From Streptomyces spinosisporus (GTDB lineage: Bacteria > Actinomycetota > Actinomycetes > Streptomycetales > Streptomycetaceae): a DNA stretch of 64,000 bases. The stretch is from positions 372,001-436,000 of the forward strand of contig NZ_JALDAX010000002.1 in the NCBI RefSeq assembly GCF_022698145.1, written 5' to 3'. The position numbers were made by a program, and so were the translations under genes. Positions within the stretch are counted from its first letter, which is position 1, and every line of letters starts with the position of its first letter. Below the pieces are notes generated by a model that saw only the letters and a list, made by a program, of their open reading frames with translations, was not told where the DNA came from and made no database searches. This document shows positions 43,756-51,727 of the stretch, piece after piece.

Positions 43756-44910
43756 CTAGCCGAGCGCCTGCTGCAGGTCCTGAAGGAGGTCGTCGACGTT
43801 CTCGATGCCCACGGAGAGCCGTACAAGATCGGCGGGTACCTCCAGGGCCGAGCCGGCCGCGGACGCGTGCGTCATGCGTCCCGGGTGCTCGATCAGGGAC
43901 TCGACGCCGCCCAGGGACTCGCCGAGGGTGAACACCTTGGCGCGGTTGCAGACCTCGACGGCCGCCTCCTCACCGCCCTCGACCCGGAACGACACCATGC
44001 CGCCGAAGGCCCGCATCTGCTTGGCGGCGACCTCGTGACCGGGGTGCTCGGGCAGGCCCGGGTACAGCACGCTCGTCACGCGCGCGTGCCGGGTGAGCAT
44101 GTCGGCGACCCTGGTGGCGTTCTCGCTGTGCCGGTCCATGCGCACCGACAGGGTCTTCGTGCCGCGCAGCACCAGCCACGAGTCGAAGGGGCCGGCGACC
44201 GCGCCCATCGCGTTCTGGTGGAACGCCAGCTCCTCGCCGAGCGCCTCGTCGGCGACGACCAGCGCACCGCCGACGACGTCGGAGTGGCCGCCCATGTACT
44301 TGGTCAGCGAGTGCACGACGACGTCCGCGCCGAGCGACAGCGGCTGCTGCAGGTACGGCGTGGCGAAGGTGTTGTCGACGACGAGCCGGGCGCCCGCGTC
44401 CCGGGCGACCTGGGCGACCGCCGCGATGTCGGTGATGCCGAGCAGCGGGTTGGAGGGGGTCTCCACCCACACGGCCTTGGTCTTCGGGGTGAGGGCGGCC
44501 CGTACGGCGGAGGGATCGCTGGTGTCGGCGACCGACCACTCCACCCCCCACCGGGCGACGACCTTCGCGAACAGGCGGAACGTGCCGCCGTACGCGTCGT
44601 TCGGGATGACCACGTGGTCGCCGGGGCTGAGCAGCGTACGCAACAGGCAGTCCTCGGCCGCCAGTCCGGACGCGAACGCGAGTCCGCGGCGACCGCCTTC
44701 GAGGGCTGCGAGATTCTCCTCCAGGGCGGTCCTGGTCGGGTTGGCGCTACGGCTGTACTCGTAGCCCCCGCGCAGGCCGCCGACGCCGTCCTGCTTGTAG
44801 GTCGAGACCTGGTAGATCGGCGGGACGACCGCGCCGGTCAGGGGATCGGCGGTGTTGCCCGCGTGGATCGCGAGGGTCTCGAAGTGCTGACTGATGTGCC
44901 TGTCGCTCAT
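43756..44910 (-). CDS. metB: Cystathionine gamma-synthase / gamma-lyase family enzyme
   Basis: 384 aa from ATG 44910. Cys/Met metabolism PLP family: PPIYQVSTYKQDGVGGLRGGYEYSRSANPTR, SGLAAEDCLLRTLLSPGDHVV, and PLP lysine K204 in VVHSLTKYMGGHSD. Makes cystathionine from O-acyl-homoserine and cysteine, or cleaves it; sequence alone does not decide between CGS and CGL. Convergent with the small membrane protein. The gap upstream (44911-45096) has the DnaA-box-like array. Confidence 0.9.
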   Translation of the reverse strand: MSDRHISQHFETLAIHAGNTADPLTGAVVPPIYQVSTYKQDGVGGLRGGYEYSRSANPTRTALEENLAALEGGRRGLAFASGLAAEDCLLRTLLSPGDHVVIPNDAYGGTFRLFAKVVARWGVEWSVADTSDPSAVRAALTPKTKAVWVETPSNPLLGITDIAAVAQVARDAGARLVVDNTFATPYLQQPLSLGADVVVHSLTKYMGGHSDVVGGALVVADEALGEELAFHQNAMGAVAGPFDSWLVLRGTKTLSVRMDRHSENATRVADMLTRHARVTSVLYPGLPEHPGHEVAAKQMRAFGGMVSFRVEGGEEAAVEVCNRAKVFTLGESLGGVESLIEHPGRMTHASAAGSALEVPADLVRLSVGIENVDDLLQDLQQALG

Positions 44911-44967
44911 GGGCACCGAGGGTAGTGCGCCCGGGCGGCGGGTGTCGGACGGCACGGTCGCCGGCCT

Positions 44968-45058
44968 TCGTCCACAGGTCACCGGCCCGGTCGTCCACGG
45001 TCGGCCGGCCGAGTTGTCCACGGTCGGCCGGCCGAGTTGTCCACAGGTCGCGAACCGG
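44968..45058. repeat. 23-bp tandem repeats carrying four DnaA-box-like sites
   Basis: TCGTCCACA (44968-44976), TCGTCCACG (44991-44999), TTGTCCACG (45014-45022) and TTGTCCACA (45037-45045) start exactly 23 bases apart. First and last match the Streptomyces DnaA-box consensus; the middle two differ in the last base. Units 2 and 3 are near-identical over 23 bp (GTyGTCCACGGTCGGCCGGCCGA). All sites point the same way, and a degenerate TTGGCCAAT at 45060 continues the phase. Confidence 0.8.
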
Positions 45059-45096
45059 GTTGGCCAATTGTCGGTGGCGTCTGGAACGCTTGTGTC

Positions 45097-46215
45097 ATGG
45101 AATTTCTCTGGGTCCTGATCGCGGCGGTCATGCTCGGCTTCGTGCTGCTCCCGTTCCTGCGCCGCCGCCGGGGCATGATCGAGCAGGTCCCGGCCGGCCA
45201 CCCGGACGCCGCCGACCCCGCGAACTACGGATTCGTGCGCGAGGAGGAGCTGGACGTCCGCATGCCCGGCCCCGACCAGGACCTGCTGGACGTCCTGGAC
45301 CTGGTGCAGCGCACGCAGGACTATCGCGCGGCCGCGCAGCTGCTGGCGGGCACGGAGGCCGAGGGCGAGCTGCGCTGGCAGCGCGTGCAGGCCTTCGCCG
45401 GCGCCGCCTCGCTGGAGCTGCAGCAGCGGCCCGGCGGGGTCAGCGAGACGCCGGGCGGGCAGTGGCTGCGGGTGTGGCGCGCCGAGCAGCCCAAGGACGC
45501 GGGCGGCGCGGCGGTGCACGCCGAGTTCCTGGTGCAGCAGGCGTGGCGGACGTCGACGCCGGGCACGGACGAGTTCCGGATCATCATGGAGGAGGCGAGG
45601 TCGGCATGCGGCGACGCGGCCCTTCTCGCCCCCGGTGACCCGGTCCCGTACATCGTCGAGCTGTCGGTGGCCCGCGGTCTGGCGTACCCCCGGGCCGAGT
45701 TCGAGCAGCTGTGGCTGAAGATCCTGGACCGCGCCCCGACGCACATGGGCGCGCACCTGGCCGCCCTGCACTACTGGTGCGAGAAGTGGCACGGCTCCCG
45801 GGAGCTGGCGACGTCGTTCACGGAGTCGGCGGCCGCGCGGGCCCCCCAGGGCTCGCTGCTCGCGGCCATGCCCCTGTTCGGTGTCTTCGAGCACCTTCCC
45901 GAGGTGAACCTGGTCAGCGGGTTCTACCAGAGCGAGGTCGTGACGAAGGCGATCCACGGGGCGCTGCACGCGGTGCACCAGGCCCGGCCGGACGACCCGA
46001 TGCTGGCGCACGTGCGCCATCTGCTGGTCTTCTTCCTGGTCCGGGCCGAGCGCTGGTCCGAGGCCATGAACCAGCTGATACACATCGACGGTCATGTCGG
46101 CGCCCTGCCCTGGACGCTGTCCCCGGACCCGGCGGCGGAGTTCGCGGTGTACCGCGCGCTGGCGGTGGCGGGCTACGAGGCGAACGGCGGCAGCCCGGCC
46201 ACGCTCCCGCACTGA
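45097..46215 (+). CDS. Membrane-anchored helical-repeat protein, not recognised
   Basis: 372 aa from ATG 45097. N-terminal anchor MEFLWVLIAAVMLGFVLLPFLRRRRG, then a cytoplasmic domain rich in Trp/Ala helices (DYRAAAQLLAGTEAEGELRWQRVQAFAGAASLELQQR; FEQLWLKILDRAPTHMGAHLAALHYWCEKWHGSRELATSF) reminiscent of TPR-like proteins. No catalytic motif. The start follows the DnaA-box-like array by 51 bases and lacks a clear ribosome site. I cannot name the family. Confidence 0.75.
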   Translation: MEFLWVLIAAVMLGFVLLPFLRRRRGMIEQVPAGHPDAADPANYGFVREEELDVRMPGPDQDLLDVLDLVQRTQDYRAAAQLLAGTEAEGELRWQRVQAFAGAASLELQQRPGGVSETPGGQWLRVWRAEQPKDAGGAAVHAEFLVQQAWRTSTPGTDEFRIIMEEARSACGDAALLAPGDPVPYIVELSVARGLAYPRAEFEQLWLKILDRAPTHMGAHLAALHYWCEKWHGSRELATSFTESAAARAPQGSLLAAMPLFGVFEHLPEVNLVSGFYQSEVVTKAIHGALHAVHQARPDDPMLAHVRHLLVFFLVRAERWSEAMNQLIHIDGHVGALPWTLSPDPAAEFAVYRALAVAGYEANGGSPATLPH

Positions 46216-46264
46216 CGCGCAGCCACCGTCCGCCGGCCGTCCGCCGGGCCGTCCCGGCCGTCCG

Positions 46265-46777
46265 TCAGCTCTCGGCGCGGGCGGGCAGCCGCCATCCCGG
46301 GCGCGGGAAGTGGCAGGTGTAGCCGTCCGGGTAGCGCTCCAGGTAGTCCTGGTGCTCGGGCTCGGCCTCCCAGAAGGGGCCGACCGGCTCCACCTCGGTG
46401 ACGACCTTGCCCGGCCACAGGCCGGAGGCGTCCACGTCCGCGATCGTGTCCTCGGCGATCCGCTTCTGCTCGTCGTCCACGTAGTAGATCGCCGAGCGGT
46501 AGCTGAGGCCGATGTCGTTGCCCTGGCGGTTCTTCGTGCTCGGGTCGTGGATCTGGAAGAAGAACTCCAGGAGCGTGCGGTAGTCGGTCTTCTCGGGGTC
46601 GTAGAGGATCTCGATGGCCTCCGCGTGCGTGCCGTGGTTGCGGTACGTCGCTTTCGGCACGTCACCGCCGGTGTATCCCACCCGGGTCGCCGTCACGCCC
46701 GGGAGCCGGCGGATCAGATCCTGCATCCCCCAGAAACACCCGCCCGCCAGCACGGCCCTCTGTGTCTGCGCAGCCAT
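46265..46777 (-). CDS. msrA: Peptide methionine-S-sulfoxide reductase
   Basis: 170 aa. Active-site AGGCFWGMQ with nucleophile C14, then [24 protein letters not shown] and [10 protein letters not shown], all MsrA signatures. A second Cys in [10 protein letters not shown] near the C-terminus may resolve. Reduces the S-epimer of methionine sulfoxide with thioredoxin. Convergent with the gene at 45097. Confidence 0.95.
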   Translation of the reverse strand: MAAQTQRAVLAGGCFWGMQDLIRRLPGVTATRVGYTGGDVPKATYRNHGTHAEAIEILYDPEKTDYRTLLEFFFQIHDPSTKNRQGNDIGLSYRSAIYYVDDEQKRIAEDTIADVDASGLWPGKVVTEVEPVGPFWEAEPEHQDYLERYPDGYTCHFPRPGWRLPARAES

Positions 46778-46856
46778 TGCGGCCCCTCCATTCTTGTCGG
46801 CCTGGTCACTCGGACTGTTCGGGTCGCACACCACCGGCATCCGATGCCCACCAGGC

Positions 46857-48158
46857 TCAACGCACGAGGGGTCCGGGCGATTCCGTACGGCTGCGGCGGC
46901 GCGCGACGGCGAACAGGCCCGCGCCGGTGACCACCGCCGCGGCGGCCGCGCCCGTGACCGGCAGCGCGGAGGAGCCGGTCGCCGCCAGGCCGCCGCCGTC
47001 CGTCGTGGTCCCCTCCCCGCCCGTCGACGACGCGCCACCGGTCGAACCGGCCGATCCACCGCCCGCGCTGCCCGAGCCACCGGCCGAGCCACCCGTGCCG
47101 CCCGACCCACCGGCGGAACCCCCCGAGCCGCCGGCTGCACCGCCCGAGTCGCCCGAGCCGCCGCTCGACCCGCCCGTCGAACCGCCCGGCTCCCCGCCCG
47201 TGACGTCCAGGGAGATCACGGCCTTGTCGTTGGCCTTGTCGGGGTCGAACGGCCGCGGCTCGGTGCTCAGCGACACGGAGCCCTTGGCGTGCGCCACCCG
47301 CTTGTCGATCTTCAGCTGGAAGGTGTACGTCTCGTGGGCGCCCTCGTAGAGCGATCGCATGCCGCAGCTGTAGTTCGTGCCACTGACGAGCCTGCAGAAG
47401 TTGCCGCGCTTGATGACCGACGTACCGGCGGGAAGCCGGATCTTCACGCTGACGGCGCGGTCTCCTTCCCTGGGCATGACCCAGGCGGGCCCGGCGTTGG
47501 TGAAGGTCGCCCTCATCGTCACCGTGTCACCGACGCGCCCCTGCAGGGCGTCGCCGGTCACCTGGTAGTCGGCCGTGTTGACGGCGGTGACGGGCACGTC
47601 GACGACCTCTCTGGACCCCTCGCTCCCGGCCTGCCCCTCGACCAGCCTGACCGCCGGGGCGGTTCCCGCCACCGGTACGGTGCCGTTCTCGTCGGCCCCG
47701 GGATCGCCGAAATTGACCCGCAGGCGCAGCTGTTCGTTGAGCGCGCGGTCCCGAGCCGTGACGTGCAGGGGTCTGTCGGTCGTGTAGACGACGCCCTTCT
47801 CCACCGCCTGGTCGAAGGCGCACACCGCCGTCCACCGCTCCGGCATCTCGTCGTAGGGCCGGACGTTCTGCACCAGGCAGTTGGAGGGGACCTCCGCGAA
47901 GTCGAGCCCCCGGGTGACGGAGTAGGAGACCCACACCTTCTCGGCGGTCACGGTGCTCCTGTTCGCCACGGTGGCCGACACATCGAAGCCGCTCCCCGGC
48001 TTCAGCCCGTCGATCGCCTCGGCGCCTCCCACGACCAGGTCGGGTGCGGGCTCGTCGGCGACGGCGGCGGGGGCCGCGGCCAGCGCGATCAGACCGGCGG
48101 CGCCGAGGGCGGCAACAGCGGCACGAGAGGCGCGACGGTGGTGCGGGGGTATCGGCAT
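46857..48158 (-). CDS. Secreted, sortase-anchored cell-surface protein with Gly/Ser stalk
   Basis: 433 aa. Signal peptide [27 protein letters not shown]; two immunoglobulin/CARDB-like beta domains ([43 protein letters not shown]), four Cys, then a Gly/Ser-rich stalk (about 325-385) and a wall-sorting signal: LAATG (391-395), hydrophobic [26 protein letters not shown]. LAxTG suits class E sortases of Streptomyces. A tail TESPGPLVR after the Arg cluster is longer than usual. Likely a surface fibre or adhesive. Ligand unknown. Confidence 0.82.
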   Translation of the reverse strand: MPIPPHHRRASRAAVAALGAAGLIALAAAPAAVADEPAPDLVVGGAEAIDGLKPGSGFDVSATVANRSTVTAEKVWVSYSVTRGLDFAEVPSNCLVQNVRPYDEMPERWTAVCAFDQAVEKGVVYTTDRPLHVTARDRALNEQLRLRVNFGDPGADENGTVPVAGTAPAVRLVEGQAGSEGSREVVDVPVTAVNTADYQVTGDALQGRVGDTVTMRATFTNAGPAWVMPREGDRAVSVKIRLPAGTSVIKRGNFCRLVSGTNYSCGMRSLYEGAHETYTFQLKIDKRVAHAKGSVSLSTEPRPFDPDKANDKAVISLDVTGGEPGGSTGGSSGGSGDSGGAAGGSGGSAGGSGGTGGSAGGSGSAGGGSAGSTGGASSTGGEGTTTDGGGLAATGSSALPVTGAAAAAVVTGAGLFAVARRRSRTESPGPLVR

Positions 48159-48329
48159 GGGGGGACCTCTGTCGGGACGCGGGCGGACGGACGGTGTTCA
48201 CGGGATGTCAACCAGGAGTACGGCTCTGCGCTCCCTAGACTCCTGCCGGTCCCGAACAGTTGCGTGCCGCGACGCGGTGGACCGATGAGTCTTCGCGCCC
48301 GCCGGCGTCTACCCGTTCGACAGTTCCGA

Positions 48330-48357
48330 TCGGACACGAGAACTCGGACACGAGAAC
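48330..48357. repeat. Tandem 14-bp direct repeat before the AHSA1 gene
   Basis: TCGGACACGAGAAC occurs at 48330-48343 and again at 48344-48357 without a gap, ending two codons before GAGGAGA, the ribosome site of the gene at 48371. Confidence 0.85.
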
Positions 48358-48370
48358 GAGGAGACGCATC

Positions 48371-48823
48371 ATGAGCAACGAACAGACCACCCCGGCCGAC
48401 GGCTTCTCCTACGAGCTGACCCGCACGCTCGACGCCCCCGCCGCGAAGGTGTGGCAGGCATGGACCACCCCCGAGCAGTACGCCCAGTGGGCCTACGCCG
48501 CCGAAGGCTCCGTCGAGATGGACGTACGGCCCGGCGGGGCGTGGAAGGCCACCATGGTCACGCCCGACGGCGGCCAGTTCCCGCTGACGGGCTCCTACCT
48601 CCAGGTCGCCGAGCCCCGTCTGCTGGTGGTCGGCATGGACGTACCCGGCAAGGCCGAGCCCGCGGCCATGACCGTCGAGCTGGACGAGGACGACAAGCAG
48701 CACACGCGGATCGTGGTCCACCAGACCTGCGACACCGCCGAGGAGCGCGACATGTCCGAGCAGGGCAGCACCATGCTCCTCGACAGCCTGACCGCCTTCC
48801 TGGCCGACGGAGCACACAACTGA
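48371..48823 (+). CDS. AHSA1/SRPBCC-domain protein
   Basis: 150 aa from ATG 48371 (CGAGGAGACG upstream). START-like fold: FSYELTRTLDAPAAKVWQAWTTPEQYAQWAYA at the N-terminus, MDVRPGGAWKATMVTPDGG, and the C-terminal helix TMLLDSLTAFLADG. Members bind lipids or act as stress proteins; the COG3832 group is often paired with ArsR-type regulators, not found here. Function uncertain. Confidence 0.85.
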   Translation: MSNEQTTPADGFSYELTRTLDAPAAKVWQAWTTPEQYAQWAYAAEGSVEMDVRPGGAWKATMVTPDGGQFPLTGSYLQVAEPRLLVVGMDVPGKAEPAAMTVELDEDDKQHTRIVVHQTCDTAEERDMSEQGSTMLLDSLTAFLADGAHN

Positions 48824-48864
48824 GCACCCGCCAGGGTCAGTTCACCACCAGTCCGGAACCGGTG

Positions 48865-49548
48865 TCAGGTGACCAGGCCGTTGCGGTACGCGTACACGAC
48901 GGCCTGGACCCGGTCGCGCAGGCTCAGTTTGGTGAGGATGCGGGAGACGAACGTCTTGACCGTCTCCTGGCTGATCACGAGCGCCCCCGCGATCTCGCTG
49001 TTGGAGAGGCCGTCGGCGATGAGACGCAGGACCTCCAGCTCGCGGGGGGTCAGCGGGATGTCGTGCGGGGTGCCCCCGGTGGGGCGGATCCGGGCGGCGT
49101 ACCTGCCGACCAGCCGGCGCGTCACCTCGGGGGCCAGCAGGGCCGCGCCCGTCGCCACGGTGCGGATGCCGTGCAGGAGTTGGGCCGGGGGTGCGTCCTT
49201 GAGGAGGAAACCGCTGGCGCCCGCGCGCAGCGCCTCGTAGACGTACTCGTCCAGGTTGAACGTCGTCACGACGAGGACCTTGACGGGGTCGTCCACACCG
49301 GCGCCCGCCAGCAGGCGGGTGGCCTCGATGCCGTCGAGCACGGGCATGCGTACGTCCATCACCACGACGTCCGCTCGGAGCCGGCGGGCGAGGTCGACGG
49401 CGCTCTGCCCGTCCCCGCACTCGCCCGCCACCTCGAGGTCGGGCTGGGCGTCGATGATCGTCACCAGCCCGGTGCGGACCAGTATCTGGTCGTCGCAGAC
49501 CAGAACCCGGATGGGCGCGGCCCCGACCTGCTCCCCCGCCGTCGTCAC
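48865..49548 (-). CDS. NarL/LuxR-family response regulator
   Basis: 227 aa, GTG start at 49548 overlapping the kinase stop. Receiver: VLVCDDQ, D65 in VVVMDVRMPVLDG, VVTTFNLDEYVYEAL and KDAPPAQL; LuxR-type HTH PLTPRELEVLRLIADGLSNSEIAGALVISQETVKTFVSRILTKLSLRDRVQAVV. Third gene of the CPBP protease/kinase/regulator operon. Confidence 0.93.
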   Translation of the reverse strand: MTTAGEQVGAAPIRVLVCDDQILVRTGLVTIIDAQPDLEVAGECGDGQSAVDLARRLRADVVVMDVRMPVLDGIEATRLLAGAGVDDPVKVLVVTTFNLDEYVYEALRAGASGFLLKDAPPAQLLHGIRTVATGAALLAPEVTRRLVGRYAARIRPTGGTPHDIPLTPRELEVLRLIADGLSNSEIAGALVISQETVKTFVSRILTKLSLRDRVQAVVYAYRNGLVT

Positions 49549-50729
49549 AGCCCGCTCCCCGCAGGTATCCGCGCCCGTACGACGAACCCTCCGCCCGTGC
49601 GCGGGTGGGCGGTGAAGTCGCCGCCCAGGACGTCGACCCGTTCGCGCAGGCCCGCGAGTCCCCGTCCGCTGCCGCCCGGGGAACCGGTCGGCGAACCGGA
49701 GCCGTCCGTGCTGACCTCCACGGTGATCTCCTTCGTGCCGTGCTGCACCTGGACGGAAGTGCGGCTGCCGTGGGCGTACTTGAGGGCGTTGGTCAGCGCC
49801 TCCTGCACCACCCTGTACGCCACGAGGTCGGCGCTTCCGGTGGACGCGGCCGGGGTGCCCTCCTCGGCGAACTCCACGGGCTGTCCGGCCCGGCGCGTCT
49901 GCTCGACGAGTGTGAGGAGGCGGCCGACGGCCGGGGTCCTGGCCTCGTGGTCGGATACGGCGCCGTGGTCGGACCCGGTGCCGTGGTCGGGGTTGAGCAG
50001 GTCGAGCAGGTGCCGCAGGTCGGTGATGGCGCGGCGGCCGGTGTCCGTGACCGCGGTCAGGGCCTGGTCGAGGCGGTCGGGCGCGGCGGTCAGATAGCGC
50101 GCCGCCTCGGCCTGCACGACCATCGCCGTCACATGGTGGGTCACGACGTCGTGCAACTCCCGGGCGATACGGGTGCGTTCGGCGGCCCGGGTGTCCTCGG
50201 CGAGGCGGCGTCGGCGCTCCTCCTCCGCCAGCCGCCCGGCCCGCAGCCACGCCCCCATGCCCCAGCCGAAGGCCAGCAGCAGGTAGAACGTCACGAACTC
50301 GCTGACCGGTTCGTCGGTGCCGGTCCGGTAGAGCGCGACGGCGAGCGCCACGTACGCCGCCGTGAACAGCAACGCGGCGGCGCGGCGGCGCAGTTGGAGA
50401 TGCAGGCCGGTGCTCACCAGCGCGAACAGCAGTGAGGTGCCCTCGACCAGGTGGTAGCCGCGCAGCTGGTCGGCGGCGAAGCCGATCGACACCAGGGCGA
50501 GGCAGAGGAACGGCCACCGCCGGCGCAGGGCGAGCGGAAGGCATTCGAGGGCGGCGGCCACGGCCGCGCCCGCGTCGAACGGGCGGTCCGGCACCCCGCC
50601 GAGCTGGGTGCCGTGCCGCTGGAGTGCCGGCAGGAACGACACGGCGAAGAGCAGCGCCCCGAGCGGGAGGTCCCGGACCGTGACGTCCAGCCGACGCCAC
50701 AGGTCCGGGAACCTCCGAAGAGCGATCAC
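49545..50729 (-). CDS. NarL-type sensor histidine kinase
   Basis: 394 aa, GTG start at 50729 that overlaps the CPBP protease stop. About five to six N-terminal spans without a large extracellular loop. Phospho-acceptor RIARELHDVVTHHVTAMVVQAEAARYL, ATP-binding part ALTNALKYAHGSRTSVQV and a Gly-rich GRGLAGLRERVDVLGG. DesK/NarL class. The middle loop DHGTGSDHGAVSDHEAR is a short low-complexity repeat. Coupled to both neighbours by four-base overlaps. Confidence 0.92.
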   Translation of the reverse strand: MIALRRFPDLWRRLDVTVRDLPLGALLFAVSFLPALQRHGTQLGGVPDRPFDAGAAVAAALECLPLALRRRWPFLCLALVSIGFAADQLRGYHLVEGTSLLFALVSTGLHLQLRRRAAALLFTAAYVALAVALYRTGTDEPVSEFVTFYLLLAFGWGMGAWLRAGRLAEEERRRRLAEDTRAAERTRIARELHDVVTHHVTAMVVQAEAARYLTAAPDRLDQALTAVTDTGRRAITDLRHLLDLLNPDHGTGSDHGAVSDHEARTPAVGRLLTLVEQTRRAGQPVEFAEEGTPAASTGSADLVAYRVVQEALTNALKYAHGSRTSVQVQHGTKEITVEVSTDGSGSPTGSPGGSGRGLAGLRERVDVLGGDFTAHPRTGGGFVVRARIPAGSGL

Positions 50730-51562
50730 CGGGAAAGGGTAGCGGTCGCGTCAACCCGCCCGGCCTTGCGCCGACTTGGCACCAGGTGGCCGCGCCGCCG
50801 GGCCAGCCGCAGGAACACGATCGTCGTCAGCAGCCCGAACACGACCGCGTACAGGCCGGCCTCCGGGCCGAACTCGCCTCCGGTGAGCAGCTTGGAGCCC
50901 GACATGGTGGCGTCCAGCAGTCCCTGCCTGGTGTCGTTGCCGGAGACCTCGGTGCTGAAGAGACCCGACTCGGCGAAGTTCCAGCCGAAGTGCAGGCCGA
51001 TCGGCAGCCACAGACTGCGGGTGGCGACGTACGCGGCGCCCAGCATGCCGCCGGCCTCGATCGCGATGGCGAGGGCGCCCCACACGGTGGCGTCCGGGTT
51101 GAACAGGTGCATCAGGCCGAAGAGCAGGCCGGTCGACGTCAGCGCGATCCAGGTGCCGAAGCGTTCTTCCACGAGCCTCAACAGGACGCCGCGGAACAGG
51201 AGTTCCTCCGTCGCCGCCGCGGCGGCCATGAAGCCGATCAGCCCCACCGCGCCGCCGACCGAGCCCACGCCGTGGACGTCGTAGTCCCCCAGCAGGGCGA
51301 GGTTCACGATGATCGCCCCGAACAGTGCCGCACCGAGCAGCGCGCCCCGGCCGGTCGCGGAACCGGCGCCGTCCCGGGCCAGCTCGGTGACCGGGCGGTG
51401 CTCGGTGCGCCGTACCACCCACCGGTAGACGAGCACCGAGAGCACCGCGGTCAGCGCGCCCACGATCAGCGAGAGCGCCGCGTTGTCCTCGACCGCTGCG
51501 GCACCCTGACCGCCGATGAACGCGACCGCCGCGACGGCTACGAGTTGCCAGACCAGCCTCAT
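50726..51562 (-). CDS. CPBP-family intramembrane metalloprotease (CAAX/Rce1-like)
   Basis: 278 aa, ATG with GGAGGGGATT upstream. Seven to eight spans. Catalytic motifs of the ABI/CPBP family: ATEELLFRGVLLR (E119, E120, R124), FGLMHLFN and GLHFGWNF supply the glutamates and histidines. First gene of an operon with a sensor kinase and regulator. It may process or scavenge the signal or the kinase itself (inference). A -10 TAGCGT and an inverted repeat lie upstream. Confidence 0.9.
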   Translation of the reverse strand: MRLVWQLVAVAAVAFIGGQGAAAVEDNAALSLIVGALTAVLSVLVYRWVVRRTEHRPVTELARDGAGSATGRGALLGAALFGAIIVNLALLGDYDVHGVGSVGGAVGLIGFMAAAAATEELLFRGVLLRLVEERFGTWIALTSTGLLFGLMHLFNPDATVWGALAIAIEAGGMLGAAYVATRSLWLPIGLHFGWNFAESGLFSTEVSGNDTRQGLLDATMSGSKLLTGGEFGPEAGLYAVVFGLLTTIVFLRLARRRGHLVPSRRKAGRVDATATLSR

Positions 51563-51612
51563 GGAAATCCCCTCCGTCAGATCCGCGGACCGGAGCGCCG
51601 CGGCTGACCAGA

Positions 51613-51653
51613 ACGCTAGGGATCCGGCGCCCGGAGATCGTCACCGCTCGGTG
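51613..51653 (-). promoter_or_regulatory. Promoter of the CPBP/kinase/regulator operon
   Basis: TAGCGT (minus strand, 51613-51618) fits the -10 consensus, about 51 bases before the CPBP ATG. Upstream near the -35 is the inverted repeat CACCG-CT-CGGTG (51642-51653). Confidence 0.45.
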
Positions 51654-51727
51654 GACACCTGCGCGTAGCTCGCACGGGGGACAGACCCGGATGCGGCGAG
51701 TGCGCCGGAGCCCGTGGGGCGGCCCGT

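Noticed and set aside
44945..44953. A possible extra DnaA-box copy one period before the array (TCGGACGGC)
   Set aside because: Only about four of nine positions match; kept out of the array.
43756..46665. A 969-codon open frame running through metB into msrA
   Set aside because: Upstream of 44910 it is antisense to the membrane-anchored gene at 45097 and lacks family similarity; the metB start with MSDRHISQ is clear.
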